NCBI GenBank assembly: GCA_038380795.1
Contig: CM076275.1
Coordinates: 2,420,501 to 2,484,500 of the forward strand
DNA: 64,000 nt
DNA from: Pyrocephalus nanus
Taxonomy: Eukaryota; Chordata; Aves; Passeriformes; Tyrannidae
Direction of reading: 5' to 3'
Under the pieces are notes generated by a model. It was not told where the DNA came from, searched no databases, and was given only the letters and a program-made list of their open reading frames with translations. How positions within the stretch are numbered: the stretch's first letter is position 1; every line of letters begins with the position of its first letter. The position numbers and the translations under genes were made by a program. This document shows positions 1-13,264 of the stretch, piece by piece.

Positions 1-95
1 GTGTCCAGGCAGAAAGGAAATCCTTGGTGCTGGGAGTTGGGAAATAAAGGGTTTATGTTCTTCCCATGGCCACCATGGCTGGTGGTGTACAAAAC

Positions 96-400
96 CACAG
101 AATGACAGAATGGCTTGGTTGGAAGGGACCTTAAAGATTGTCTCATTCCAACCTCCTGCCAGCCTTCCCCTAGTTCAGGTTGATCCAGGTCCAATCCCAC
201 CTGGCCTTGGACGCTTCCAGGGATGGGGCAGCCACAGCTTCTCTGGACAACCTGTGCCAGGGCCTGCCCATCCTCACAGGGAAGAGTTTCTTCCCAATAT
301 CCCATCTAACCCTGCTCCCTGTCAGTGTGAAGCCATTCCCCTTGTCCCATCACCTATGTAAAAAGTCCCTCCCCAACTCTCTTGGAGCCCCTTCAGGTGA
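96..400 (-). mobile_element. CR1 LINE 3' fragment
   Basis: Read on the minus strand this ends with the CR1 tail: a GGTTGGAATGAGACAATCTT-like block, a CCTTCCAACC-like block and ATTCTGTCATTCTGTG at the terminus near 96. The plus-strand words CAGGGATGGGGCAGCCACAG and TGGACAACCTGTGCCAGGGC are also standard CR1 3' UTR words. The similarity fades beyond about 400. It is a 5'-truncated copy without coding capacity. Confidence 0.85.
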
Positions 401-1139
401 TGGCTCCTCTTTGTGCTCTGGGGTGTCTTTTCTCCTCTTTGTCTCCTCTTTGTGTGCAGATCCCACCACCCTTGAGTCCCACCTGCCTGTGACAAGTACT
501 GTTCCACCTCTATAATTTTATCATGGCACCACCAGTGGTTTCAGGCCAGCAGGGGTATTTAAAACATCACAACATTAACCATACTTAAATAAAGTGAATT
601 ATATTTAAATTGAAGACTGAAGACTGGACATATGTTCTCCATCTCCTTCATCATGCAGGATGTCCCATCCCCACTGTGGTAGAAGTTGCATCAGTTTAAT
701 TTTTCTTGTGACTTAATTGTAATTAGGGATGCTCATTTTCTTGATGAGCTATGTGATATTTCCCCCTATAATAAACCATTATTTTATAGTTTATTATGGT
801 GTGGCATTTCTACTTGCTGATTTTCCCCCCTCCCCTCCAGCAGACCTGCTGTATCTCCTTTTATTCAGGCCACTGCTTAAAAAATCCTCCCAGCTGACCT
901 TTGGGCTGCTCTCCAGTTGCCTCAAATACAAATTGCTTTCCTTAAAAGATGGATTTATTATCCCTCAAGTAAAAATTATTACAGCGTTTGCCTTATGCTT
1001 GTCGCATGCATCGATCTGAAAGCGCGAAAGAAATTATTTGTCCAAATGCCTTTTGGATCTCACAAGCTGTTTCTCCTTTTTTTTTTTTTTTTTCAGCTGC
1101 ACAAATTGACTGTTTGAATTAAACAGAACAAATGTTCTG

Positions 1140-1960
1140 TCAGCCATGTGGGCAGGGCTGCTGTGTTGTCGTACCCGACGGAGGGCAAATGGTCAACTTG
1201 ATTTTAGCTGCACTTTGGGCACGTCCCTTGTTGAAACACCTTTGGAAAATGGAGGGAAAATTCAGTGGGTTCGAATTTAGTTGAACAACTTAATCTGGGA
1301 AAATACAAGGATGACTGCTGCTGCCTTTTCTGAAGAGGGTGGTCACTCAGCTGAATTTTTTTGACCTTTTCAGTTGAGGAAAACCGGTGCCTTGAAACTC
1401 TTAAAACTTATTTTTACGGGGGGTGCTGGGGCGATGCTGGTTAAATGCAAGCTTGCTTGTGGAACCTTTTGCATCCCCGTGCTCTTGGAGCAACGCCTGG
1501 GTACGGTTTCAAACCGTAAATTGCCTTTAGCAGCAGCTCTCACTTTCTCATCCTCCCACGGCCGAGTGCCACGCTCCGGGCCGTCACCCTCCGCAGCCGC
1601 AATTAAAAACGGGCCGGGGGGATAAACCCAGATGAAACCGCGACGCCCCCCGTTTCCAAATGCACCATTACTCACCAAGAGCACATCAAACCCGCTTAGC
1701 GGACATCCGTTAATCCCGCTCCGGGCTCTAATGCCCCCTGTTTTACACGTTAAGGGGTTTGAAGTGGCGGGGCCGGCGCTGACCCCTCGCATCTGCTCCT
1801 CTCGCAGTAGGAATCTCCGCTCGCCGCTCCCCGTCAGCCTGGATTAGCGTGACGAAGTGCAGCGCTTCTGCTGGCTGCAATTTCGGGTTTTGATCAGAAT
1901 TATTTCTTTCACAAACAATCACGTTGTGGCTAAAGCGTTACATCTGCTCTTGCAAAGCCG
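1140..1960. promoter_or_regulatory. Candidate conserved non-coding element in PCBD2 intron
   Basis: The block is not repetitive, keeps many CpGs, and carries several bicoid/PITX-type TAATCC or GGATTA words (for example near 1710 and 1832) and AT-rich homeodomain-like cores. This composition differs from the surrounding A/T-rich intron. The assignment as regulatory DNA rests on appearance only. Confidence 0.25.
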
Positions 1961-4900
1961 CTGGCGGGGCCGTGGTTTTATTGGGGCGAGGCGGGCGGAG
2001 GGTTTTTTTTTTTTTCCCCAGTCCTCTTCTGTGAAGCTGCTTCACGTGGGTTTTTCTGTGGGGAGAGCTGGCCTTCTTCCTCCTCTGCCTGCCCTTTATT
2101 CCTTTAGTTTTGTTTGGCTGGGAGGAAGAGTCGCTTTTGGACAAAGTTCAGGTTGGCTGTGAGGTGTTGGAGGGGTGGGAGGGCATTGATGTGTGGGGAG
2201 CCTTGGACTGATCCAGCACTGCACTGTTGGGTTTATTGCTGAGGATGCTTTGTAGGAAAAGGGTGTTCATTCCTAGGATCAGAGGGAAGAGTGCTGATTT
2301 CATGATCTACCATGATATTTCTTGTGCTGTGATGAGAACAACAGTAGGCAGTTAAATATATATCTGTGTGTGACCAAGGGTGGCCGTGGTTGAGGGAATC
2401 TTTGCTCCATGGTACAGTGGGTGGGTGCTTGTAGAGAGCAAAATACAAGCCCAGAATGTTGTGTTTAGGCACAGGTCTTTAGATGCCCAATCTAATAAAA
2501 AATCGCAGTTTTACAAAGGGTTTCCCTTCGTGGTGTGCTCATATGAATTTCTGAAAGAAATTTGATGTTCGCTGGAGGACTCAGAATTTCCCTCCCTTTG
2601 TGAGCCCATCTCTTCATTTCCAGTTGTACCAACTTACAAGTGGCGTGGATTGCCCAGAGAAACTTCTGTGCTTTAGTTAAAAAAAAAAAAAACAGCAAAC
2701 AAAAAAACTGTGGAACTTCTCAAAATATTGCTCGTTGGACAATACTCTGCCACTTAGGTAAGCCTTGTTCTTAACAATACATCTTAACCTGCCTTCCTTT
2801 GTCCTTTTCTCCATGACCTGCTCCAGCCATTCCTCCAGGTACCAGAGACAGGAGATGCAGCTCAGGTCGAGGTGACCTGCAGGTCACAGAGGGAACAGTG
2901 GGCATGGCAAACCAGGCAAGGGACCTTCCTTCACAGACCTTCAAGGATGCCCCATGTTGTCTGGGAAGATGCTTGGTCTCTCCTGCTCTTTTTTCTCTCC
3001 CTGAGGATCCATCACTTCTAGACTTGAAATGTCTGTTTGCGAAATAATATTTGAATTTTAGGGTGCAGTATAAATCAGCAGCCTGCCAGTGCTGGCCCAG
3101 GTAAGTCTCCTGCTGAGCTCATTGCCCCCATGTGTCACCGAAACTGTTCTGCTATAGGAGGTGTCCAAACATTAAGACCCATTACAGTGCAGTAGGACAC
3201 CTTCAACAGTTCAGTTTAGTGAAATAATCCCCTGCCTGGATCTGCAGTAAATCCTTAGTTTGCTTTATTTCACATCTTTAGGTCTTTTTAGCTTCTGGCT
3301 TGGCCAAGAGGGTGATGGGAAGACCTCTCCAAATTCCCCGAGTCTCCGTCGTGATTTCTCTGTTGCATGTTTGAAATGCTGAACTTGTCTTTAAAAAAAA
3401 CAAACTAAACCAAAAAATGCTGACAGGATAGTGGAAGATGAAATGGTCATGAGACCAGCTTCTTCTTCTCTTAATCCATCATAAAGCAAAGCCTTTCTTA
3501 CCACTCTTTGATGTGTTCTTAGGATCATAAATGGCAGAGATTTAGAGGATTATCTGAGGCAGGTTATGATTGCCCTTGGACAGTCTGCAGAGAAGATCTT
3601 GGATATTAAACTGATAGTATGTGTAATCTTGGCCAAAAGACCAGGGAGAATTTCGCCTGAGCGTCCCTGGTGTTATCAACAGCATGGATGGCACGTGAAC
3701 TTCTCTTTCATGTCTGCAGAATGAAATCATCCCTTTGCATGTGAGTGAAAAGAAACGCTGGGGGAAACAGCGGAGCGTTTTGTTCTGCTCCAGCCAGATC
3801 TGTCTCATCCCAAGCATGGTGTGATGAGATAAAGAACTTCTCTGCTCTTCTGCACCGTACCTGCACTCAGAGTCAGAGGGTTTGAGCACCTTTGGGAAGT
3901 GGAGCATTCACTTAAATTAGTTCTGATTTGCTCTGGTTTCCATGTCACGGTCTGGCACCGTGAATCGAGGATGATTCAGGTGCCTGAATTCGGAAGGCTG
4001 GGATTGGGGACTCCCTGCACCTTGTTACTACTTTATTTTTATAGTGGTTTGTGTGATGGCTTTATTACAGTACAGCCAGGGGTTTGATTTGCTGGGCCAA
4101 ACATTTGCTTTAACAAGTCAAATTATCATCGCTCTTTCAGTTGTGCAGCCAGGAGAGTTTATTATTGTAAGTGCCTGATTGCTTTAGCAGGTGCTCAGTT
4201 AATGGGGGCTTCGCTGTGCTATTTCATCTTTTTAGGTAGGGTGCAAAAAGCTCATTTTAAAAAGTCATGTTTCTTGAAATAGCCATTTTATTTGGTGTAA
4301 ACCTCCTAAGTGCAACCTTTATATTCCATTTTTAACACAAAGCACGCAATAATGGTTTGGGAGCTGCAGAGCCACACTGAGCTGATGACGTAGCTGGAGG
4401 ATTTATTCCATGTCCTAGTTCAGTTCTGAAACCTGGGATTATTTCCCTCTTTTTTTTTGGAAAAGTTAGATATCTGCATTTTTTAATAACTAAGATAATA
4501 TTTATGAGTCTTTGTTTACCTAGAGTGTTAAGCAACTGGGAAAAAAGGGAAAAATAAAACCATTTATTTTGAATATTCATACATGAAATGATAGGTCACA
4601 AATACCTTGTTCTAGGTTTGGTTGGGATTTAGGGTATCTACTTATTTTGCAGTAGTCCTTATGGACAACTATAATCATATTTATCTACCTATAAGCAAAT
4701 GAATGTATTTTGTAATATGATTGTATTGACATTGAAACTTTCACCACTCCCAGGAAGAAGTTTTTAGGCTGCCTTAAGACACCTCCACGTTCTGTCACTT
4801 CTGCTCCACCAAGTCTGTAAATCTTTTCGGTGGAATAGGCGATTGATTTTGGTGTGAAATCTGTTCTTTGAATCACCAAGAGTATTATCTGTGTTCTGTT

Positions 4901-5349
4901 CATGAAACCCAGGTGCAATCACTTACCATAACAAAAGGGAGAGTAGGAAAAAAGATCCTCAGCACTGAGGCTGCTGGAAAAGTCAAGATGTGACGAGGAA
5001 GGCAATAGGTGAAACATTTTGTGTTGTGTTATCACCAGCGAGAGAAAAAAAGGTCTAAATTCAGCAGTTATTAAAATCCTGATATAAACAGGCTTTAGAA
5101 AAGATCAGGCTGAGGTTTGTTGTGCAGATTGCACACGAGGGTTTTACACACACTTGGAGCTCGAGAGGAGGAGCAGAGCGAAGCAAGGAGCAGGGTTCAG
5201 GTGCAGCTGAGTGCTCTGTGCCTTCCTCACAGCCCCTTCCCTCGGGCTCAGCCGTGTCCTTCACCAAAGCAAAATACTCCAGTTTGATTTTCAGACCTGT
5301 TGAATCTCAGATGGGGCAAACGGGTGCAAGTGCAATTTAGGACGATTAA

Positions 5350-5612
5350 TGGCTTTCAGCTGAAAGAGAGTAGGTTTATGTTGGATATTAGGAAGGAATT
5401 CTTCCCTGGGAGGGTGGGCAGGCCCTGGCACAGGTTGGGCAGAGAAGCTGTGGCTGCCCCATCCCTGGAAGTGTCCAAGGCCAGGTTGGATGGGGCTTGG
5501 AGCAACCTGGGATAGTGGAAGGTATCCCTGCCCAAGGCAGGGGAGTAAAAACTAGATATTCTTTAAGGTCTCTTCCCACCCAAACCATGCTGTGATTCTG
5601 TGATGTCATAGC
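5350..5612 (+). mobile_element. CR1 LINE 3' fragment
   Basis: The fragment begins at the typical TTGGATATTAGGAAGGAATT word and continues through GGCAGGCCCTGGCACAGGTT, the CCATCCCTGGAAGTGTCCAA word and a TTCTTTAAGGTCTCTTCCCA block to a terminal GCTGTGATTCTGTGATG. Word order matches a sense-oriented CR1 3' end. It is a truncated, non-coding copy inside the PCBD2 intron. Confidence 0.9.
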
Positions 5613-7489
5613 TTAGGTCTCTGCTGAGCTGGGAAGATGAATTCTTGGGCTCAGAGAGCCGCCTCTCCGGCATCACCAGAGCTGTGCCGTGTCTGGAGCC
5701 ACAGCGGGTCTGGATGGTGCTGAGTGAGCATAAACCTCCCTTTGCCACAAGCAGCGTGGGCTTTCCCCGGGAGAGCATTCCTGGAATTGCCTTCTGTCAT
5801 CTCCTGCAGCTCTTGACATTGTACTGGTACCTGGGAGAGAACCATCCCCGCCCAGGCCAGGCCAGGCCGTGCCTCCCAGCTCCGCTCCTCTCTGCCTCCA
5901 CTTACTGCTCGTGTTCCTCAAATTGGTAAATCATATGACAATAAACAGAAATACCCTCAGTGAGGAGAGAAGGGGAAACTGTTGTTTATCTGGTCAGGTG
6001 GTTTAGATTAGCAGTGATGCTGGTCTGTATTATGTTACTTTAAATCATAGTGTCCCAACAGGACATAAATTATGAAGATTGTTACAGTATGTTTCATCCA
6101 ATGTAAGATCAACAAATTGGAATAATTTTTTTAATAGGAAAATCAGTGCTTTGGCAAGGTTATTGTTGAAGAATTTAATTTAACTTGAGCTTTGCTTGCA
6201 TTATTTCTTAATATATAAAAACTATTTGCATAATGTACTAAGTATAAACATTTTTAAAATCAAAGGCAAGAATGCCTTTTCCAAGATTACATAGAGTGGC
6301 AAACTACTTAGAATAGATCAGTGTTTGTGCTTTTGCTGTCAAAAATGTTTGATATAGAGCTGGCAAGCTGGTTTCTTCACGGACATAATTGTAAACAAGT
6401 GTGGGGAGACAGAAACGGCGTTCTTTGGAGAACGTGGTGTAAAGGTTTGCACATTCACTGCTGCAGATCTAACACAGAGAGCAATGTTTGCAGCCAGAAT
6501 AGGAATATAAATAAAATAGGTAACTTTTTTTAGAGTGCAAACCAGCATTTACATTTCTGTGTGAATGATGTGTGCAGATAAGTGCTGGGGATGGTCAGCT
6601 CAGGATTTTTAAAGAGTATTGTAAACACAGAAAAGCACAGACAATTCAGTTGGAAATGGGCATTGTGGGGGTTTTCACAGTTTCAGATTTTGCTATGAAG
6701 ACAGAAATGGCATCTCAGTCCATTCTTCCATCCCTTCCCCTCATCAGTACCCTTCAGAGTTCGGAGCACCAGTCACAAGCGATGCTGGGGAATGAGAGGG
6801 TTGCCTCTGTTCACAATAATTTGCTGCTCAAGCTATTAAAGAGGAGAAAACCAAATTTCTACCAGTGGTTTGTCAGGTGTTGTTCACCTTCAGCCCCTGC
6901 TGGCTGCCCATGCCAGGTGGGGTGAGATGGAGGGAGTTGCAGTCACAACACCTGAACTGCCAGGGAGGCAGGGACATGAGTAACCCGAGTTTAGCTCTGT
7001 TTTGGGACCTGGTTTAGTGGCATTCTTAATTACTGCCCCACTGTTTGTGGAATTATATGAAAAAGGGGGAGAGCAATGGGAAGATGTTCACCTGATTTAT
7101 GTTGTGGATGACTCCATACACAGCCAAAAAAGAAGAGGAAAATACCCAGTGTCCCATGGATCCAGTGTCCCTGAGGATGGTTCAGGGAGACTGATGATGC
7201 CACCAGGCAAGAATCCCAAAATGGGCACACGGTTCTGGGAATGAATACCTGTCCTCCTGTGCTGCCATCACCTTCCTAGTTGGATTCCTCTTTTTTGTGT
7301 GTTTTAACCATATTGTCACTTTCAGAAGCAGAGATGTGACAGATGATCAGATGATGAAGATGCTTTGTGAGATGATTTCTGCATATTTATATGATCAAAG
7401 TCTTTAGTAATGGAGTAAATGGAATTAAAATAAACTAATTAAAATAAACCCCGCTTTTCTCATGAGAGCACAACCCTTGTGACAGGCTA

Positions 7490-7950
7490 AACTTGACATT
7501 AAAGAGCTTTTTCCTTTTATCTGCTGGCCCATAGCTCACTGTTAGGTAATAATGTCAGCTGGATATGTGAAAGCTTCTGCAGTTTGGGAGTGAACCTTAA
7601 TGATTTAACTTTATTGTTCTAAGTGTCAGACTGGGAAGGAGAACACGTGTTCCTGGCTATTTTCTACTCGGGTGAGTGGAGAGGGAACGTGTGAGGCGAG
7701 GCCGTCTCCTGCCCCACAGTGTCACTGTAACTTGGCTAATTTATTCATTTCCCACTGATAAATGGCACAGACGCAGCCTGGGTGGGTGGGGAAGGGAAGA
7801 CAGGTAGCCCTTACACTGCAGAAGGTCGAGGTTAATGCTACCTCCAGCATTATAATGACAGATGGGAGGCAGAAACCTCAATGTACGTGCGATTAGCACA
7901 TGCTTTCCTTGGCCGGGCGTCCGAAGGATTTAGGGAGCCCGAGCGCGCAC
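7490..7950. promoter_or_regulatory. Candidate conserved non-coding element
   Basis: Unique sequence with AT-rich cores (TTAGGTAATAATGTC, TTAATGATTTAACTTTATTG), followed by a CpG-containing block near 7880-7940. It contains no repeat words and no open frame worth calling. The regulatory role is inferred from composition. Confidence 0.2.
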
Positions 7951-7976
7951 TTCATTTTAAAACAAACAAATAAAAA

Positions 7977-7997
7977 GTGTGTGTGTGTGTGTGTGTG
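7977..7997 (+). repeat. (GT)n microsatellite
   Basis: About ten uninterrupted GT dinucleotides follow an A-rich run. Confidence 0.95.
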
Positions 7998-9159
7998 GTT
8001 ATATTGTTGAGCCTTTCAGCTGTTTTTCTTAAATATCTCCACTTCTGAGTCAAGCACTGTCAGCCGCTTTCTGCTGGAGATGCGCGGGGTGATCCATCAC
8101 GGGGGGTGATGGATGAGCACGACACAGCGACCTGGGGGCCTTTGATGTGCAGCTCATCAAGATAATGTTGGCAAGCAGCGTAGGAAAGCAGCGTGTTTAA
8201 AAAGTATTAAGATGAATGGATTCCTTGCCTAAGAAGTGTGAAGGGAAGAATAATAGCAGATGAGCTCCGGGATCCCGCCGGGTTCTCCCGGAGCCGAGGG
8301 CAGGGTGGAATTTCATCTTTCCTCCCACTTCTGACTGCAAAGTGTCTGGCCCTGGGTTTTCCCATTCTCGGGGAAACAAAAGTCACAGTAAGTCTTTATT
8401 TTTTGTGATGGAGGATTTTATCACTTTCCGAAGTGGTTTGGCCACTCACGAAACGTTCTGAGATAGATGGATTTTTTTTTTTAAAAAAGAAACTTTTTTT
8501 AAAGTTTGCTCTTGGTTTTTTTTTTTTCACTTTATGAGGTTAACTTGTTCTTCTAAGAGCAGCCCTGATTTTTATCTCATGGAGACATATTGTGGCTGGT
8601 AGTGTTTAACAAACATGTTAGGTGTGATGTTACAACCGAAACAACGTTGGTTTTTAGTTCCTTCTGAAAGACAGGAGGGGAAGAGATGTGGCAGTGCACC
8701 CAAGGCATCTTGCCCATGCAGGATTGCTTCTCCCCTGACTTCTTTTATTGCTCTTCGTGGTTCATTTTAGGACCCTGCCATCATTTAGGTGATGTGATGT
8801 ATTTACGTAGAGCACCCTGTCTGGGTGCTATTTTATCCTAAATGTCCTTAAAGGGTTAGGTTGAAAATGTCTGTCTAATATGCCTGTTACTGAAATACCA
8901 GAATACTTTATAATATTTAATACATCAAAGTCTCTTCTACTACTTTTTTGGGGCTTCTAGAAAACTCACAGAAAAAGGGGTAGAGGGGCTGCAGATCCCT
9001 GTTAATAATATAGTGAAAGTCAGGACTTTGTTGGGTCTCACTGTCAGGAGTAAAGTGCTTGCCCCACTCTCATCAAGAAATGTGTGATGGTCTGATAAAC
9101 TCTGCCCACCAGTGCAGTCTTGACAATGATCTTGCACTGCAGACTGCATAATAATTTTC

Positions 9160-9560
9160 ATTATTTTTAATTAAAGTTGAAGAAGTGCAGACTCCTGCTC
9201 AAATTAGGGTTGGTTGTGTTGCCGGAATGCGGTAATTACTTTAATTGATCACAAGATAGTTTCCTTGATCACCAATTAGACCAAATTACCGATCAAGTTT
9301 CAAGACGTGAAGAAATGTCCAAACTGATTTTCTGTAATAGTGTTTTTATATCTAATCAAACCTAAATATCTTTTCCTCCCAGAGCCGGTTGTATTTTCCC
9401 AAAGAAAGGTTAAGGCTCTGCAAATATGAAGGGGATTCATAAACAACAGCGTTCCAATCCATTTAATTAGCAAGGGAAGCGTTTAGGAAACTTAATGGAG
9501 ATTGCATTGGTAGCTCATTTTCTTAGTGAGAGATGCTTTTTGTGTGTAATTAAAATAAAC
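9160..9560. promoter_or_regulatory. Candidate TAAT-rich conserved non-coding element
   Basis: Dense homeodomain-type cores are visible: TTTTTAATTAAAG near 9165, GGTAATTACTTTAATTGATC near 9230, ACCAATTAGACCAAATTACC near 9270, and CATTTAATTAGC near 9460. The repeated GATCA/TGATC motifs around 9245-9295 add local symmetry. The block is unique and non-coding. An enhancer role is inference. Confidence 0.3.
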
Positions 9561-11660
9561 TGAAATGCAAGGAGTAAGTTGCTGTGGGTGCAAGGAGGGA
9601 GAACATCTCTGAGCAGAGCAGGGCACGACAGCGAAGGCTCCGTCCTTTGCTGGGACACCAGCCTGGGGCTGTCGTGGGCAGCTGGAGCAACAGGCAGCAG
9701 GACCTGCCCTGGGGAGGGTTCTCCACGCTGGAATTTATTCCTTTCGGTGAGTTGGACACCCCCAAGCTGAGCAGTCGTGGTAGGATGGACAGTTTGGAGG
9801 CCGATGGCTGTTTTATCCAGATGGAGACTCCACTATGGGGAAGAGGTAGAGGAGTGGTGTTTTGGTGCATTTTGGGAGGATTTAATGGTCCCCTGATGGG
9901 GAGGATTTGTCACCTGAAGTCTGAAGGAAGGTCTACAGAGCAGATTAATTTTGCAGGCTCGTTTGCTTGTGTCATTCTCTCTGTGAGCCTTTGCTGTGGG
10001 ATTGCTGTCCCACAACCAGTGACTGTGTTTGTGCAGTGCAGCCTGAGCCTGTTCGTGGCTGTCTGAGTTCCTGGGATGCACAGACAGACCCCAGGAGAGC
10101 ATACACAAACCTGGTAGGGGTTTTTATAGATTTATTCTTATTTTTTCCCTTGCTGTTTGTTCCTACAAAGGCATTCTGGCTTGCAGACACATCACCAATT
10201 CAACTTCTGGGGACATTCCTGTGTCTAGATTGCTGTGTTGGGAATAGCGTTCCTGTCAAGCCCATGGGCCCTGGAAAAAAAAGCATTTAAATCAAGTATC
10301 ATTCAGCACTATTAATGCAGAAGTTTTCCAAATCATTGCTAACATCTGAGGCACAACTTGCAGGTTTCTGCCTCAAAGCATGCTGCTGAAACGTGGGCAA
10401 ATTTTTAAGAGTAATTGTTCACTCCAAGTAAAACTAAACCGAGCAAGAGCTTCAAGGGAAGTTGGATTTTTCTGAATTTTTGAATGCTCCTGGGTCAAAG
10501 AAAAAAAAAGCTTTTTAATTGCTGACAGTTTGGTGATTTCCAAATGACAAACCTCATTGGAGTGATTTTCTCTGATTATAACGTTTGCATTCATTTGACT
10601 GGCAAAGCGACCAACAAAGTCATACTTCATCCAGGCACCGATTCTTTTTCCTTTCCTTAAAGGTTTTTGTAATTTGTGAGAGGAAAAAAGACTTGAAACT
10701 ATTATCAACCATTATATGTTATTCATGGACCACATGTTTGTTTGAAATGGCCATCGCTCGGTGGAATGCGGGCCATGTACATTCTCTTCCATAAATTAGC
10801 ACTAAAAAACTACCTAAATCAGGTAGGGGTTTGTGGAGCTTGCTGTATTATAATCTGAACCAGACTGTAACGTGGATGTTCCCCCAGCTTTGCATCTTAA
10901 TTCGGGCCCTGAACCCGGTGGATGGAGCTCGGTCTGAACAAAGCTCTCTGCTGAGACGTGTCCTGCTCACACTGCCGGGCCCTTTGGGCCCCGCTGCATA
11001 ATTGCATTCTTGATTTACATGGACATTCTAATTTTCTCTACAAGGCAGTGATTTGCTCCCAAGTATTTTGGCAAGGGCCTGTTATTATTTTCTTTCTGAG
11101 CCTGTGGTGAAACCTGTGTCCTGGGGGAGTGTGCCGTGCAGAACGTAGGGGCAGAGGATTGGAAAGCCTGTTTGAACTCATTTTAAGGGAAAATATTTCT
11201 CACAAAGCAGAGGGGCAAACCCACCTGCTGCCTTTTTCTCCTCAGTAAAATAAATAGCAAAAGAGTTAAGCAGAAGGATGTGTTTCTGGAAGCAGTGTTG
11301 GTAATACTGTGGCACGGTGCTTCATTAGAAATGGCACGTTTCTAAAATGCAGTAAGGGAGAGGGGGTTGGGATGGATATTTGAAATCCCCGTTGGATGCT
11401 GAAGGTAAAATCAGTGCTCTTCTGCAATAGCTTTGAGTCCTGGAGTGAGTGACACTGAGCAGAGTGATTTACCAGGGTCTGCAGGCCATGATTTCAGCAG
11501 TGTTGGGAAATGCATCAGTGGCTGAAATGCTCCTTTAACACTGAGGTGCTGCTTCTGCAGCATCTCGAGGAGCTTTTGAGATTTTGGGTGAATCTTGCCA
11601 ATCTGCTGCCAGCCCTGGCAGGTAGAAGAGTATTTTCCTCTTTGCTCTCTCCTTCCCTAG

Positions 11661-11741
11661 GCTTTTGGATTCATGACCCGGGTCGCTCTACAAGCAGAGA
11701 AGATGAATCACCACCCAGAATGGTTCAATGTCTACAACAAG
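11661..11741 (+). CDS. PCBD2: PCBD2 penultimate coding exon
   Basis: Exon of 81 bases (27 codons, phase 0 on both sides), bounded by a CTTCCCTAG acceptor and an AAG|GTAAGG donor. It encodes a peptide starting [14 protein letters not shown] and continuing through the [12 protein letters not shown] motif. This is the core of the pterin-4a-carbinolamine dehydratase (DCoH) fold: the HHP motif supplies two of the active-site histidines that bind and dehydrate 4a-hydroxytetrahydrobiopterin when aromatic amino acid hydroxylase cofactor is recycled. The family protein also acts as a dimerisation cofactor of HNF1 transcription factors. The KMNHHPEW spelling and the neighbouring exon fit PCBD2 rather than PCBD1, and location next to PITX1 agrees with vertebrate synteny. 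The exons before it are not in the window. Confidence 0.95.
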
Positions 11742-13168
11742 GTAAGGTGTTCACCAGCCCCACTTACTCCCAGGGTACCTTAAGGAGACCAAACCACTGC
11801 CCCATTCTCTCTGCCTTATTTGTAGCTTGTCTGCAAGATAGAGGAATGAGAAGTGTCTTTATAAAGGGATTTGGGATTTTGAAGAGATGCTGAGCTCTGT
11901 GGTGGTGAGGATGGGGAATGAAGCCCTTTGTGCCTGCTGCCAGCTGTATGGTTTGGGCCCGTGGCTTCACCTCTCTGGCTGAGATCTAAAAATAAAACTG
12001 AAGCCTTTAAACTCTTATTTAGCCAACCTGAATAAATCACTCTTTTGAAACTGCTCACCAGCTCTCATTCCTTTCTGTGCAGCAGGTCGGGAGCTCAGCG
12101 GTGTGGGGCAGCAGACTGCTGGTGTGTTGGTACCTAAATGGGAGCCTGGCAGGCTGAATTTAGGTGTGATTTTTTAAAAATTGTAGGCTCCTATGTTTCA
12201 GCATAGCAGCTTATAAAATTTGTTTATAATGTTACCTAACTGAGGGTGGTCTCATATTTACAAGGGTCACAAGGATTACTGCAGCCCTCGAATGAAAGGT
12301 GCTGTGTGAAGGGGGAAATTATTGCTCTCCCTTTGGTTTTACTTTCTAATACTTCTCATTGCATTGTGCCACTTTGTTTGTTGTAGCATTTGGTGACTGT
12401 ATGGCAACCCCCCTAAAATTATGCTAAAAGAAAGGACATGTGGATGAGCAGCCTGCAGCAGGACATCCCAGCTCTCCACACAGCTGAGCCTCCCAGCACA
12501 GGCTCTTCCTCATCAGCCCCTCAGGTCACCCTGTTTAAGGGACATTAAATGATCCCTGGGCTAAGTCCTGATCACCAGCTTTTCATGATTTTCTTGGTTT
12601 TCTGGAAGATTCAGAATTTGTCTCTTTTTTTCCTCCTCTGTCTTCCAAAAATCTCAAGTCAAAGGCAAGACAAAGCAATGCCCAACTGGGCGTCTGGCTC
12701 AGTCTAGACAGACCCACGAGGCAGCCACGTCACAGCAACGTGCACTGGTCTGGCTTTTGTTTTTTTAATTAATCTGCAACAAGCTTAACAATTTCTTCAC
12801 CTTCAGGGTGCTGGTTTTTAACAAAACACACGAGCCCCTGACCCAGCTCTTGCAGTTTGGTCGCTGGCCCAGGTTCTCCATGAAACCGATCCGTGGAATT
12901 TGATTGTAAAGACCGAGTGATTTAATCAGACACCTCTTCTTGGATGAAGCCCAGGAGTGCAAAGCCTGGGTTATTCTGCAAAGGGGCTCATTTTGGGGAG
13001 ATTCCAGGCTCTGTTAAACCTCCTCACCTACAGCATCTTCTGGTTTGCCTGAGCAGGGAGGGTCCAGCTCTGTCCTTGCCAGGAATACCCAGTGAAAGCA
13101 GTTCAGCATTCCCAGTGACCTCAGAGACCAAAATGATTTTGTAACCCCTTTCTTTTCCTTTCTGACAG
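11742..13168 (+). other. PCBD2: PCBD2 last intron
   Basis: Intron of 1,427 bases between the two PCBD2 exons, starting GTAAGG and ending TTTCTGACAG behind a pyrimidine tract. It is non-coding and I see no clear repeats in it. Confidence 0.93.
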
Positions 13169-13264
13169 GTTCAGATAACTCTGATTTCCCATGACTGCGG
13201 TGGGCTGAGCAAGAGAGACGTGAAGCTGGCTCAGTTTATTGACAAAGCTGCTGCCTTGGTTTAA
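13169..13264 (+). CDS. PCBD2: PCBD2 last coding exon with stop
   Basis: The exon follows a TTTCTGACAG acceptor and encodes 31 residues plus TAA (13262-13264). The peptide starts [12 protein letters not shown] and continues as [13 protein letters not shown] to a KAAALV end. It joins the previous exon in phase 0 to give NVYNK-VQITL, as in DCoH proteins. The histidine in SHDCG is the third conserved active-site histidine of the family. The C-terminal helix ([13 protein letters not shown]) is the segment that packs in the tetramer. The PCBD2 carboxyl end is otherwise ordinary in length. The gene is on the + strand and convergent with PITX1. Confidence 0.95.
   Translation, partial: VQITLISHDCGGLSKRDVKLAQFIDKAAALV

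Larger units (their letters stand above)
1..11660 (+). other. PCBD2: PCBD2 intron (3' part; upstream exons off-window)
   Basis: This stretch lies upstream of the first recognisable PCBD2 exon, and that exon begins in phase 0 in the middle of the protein, so it must be intron. I scanned it for the preceding exon (the part ending in a NFNQ-like motif in the family) and did not find it; that exon is inferred to lie left of base 1, making the intron at least 11.6 kb. Contents seen are two CR1 tails (96-400 and 5350-5612), a short TG microsatellite, scattered A/T homopolymers, and several AT/TAAT-rich blocks with retained CpGs (about 1140-1960, 7490-7950, 9160-9560) that look like conserved non-coding elements. 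No other exon is supported. Confidence 0.8.
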
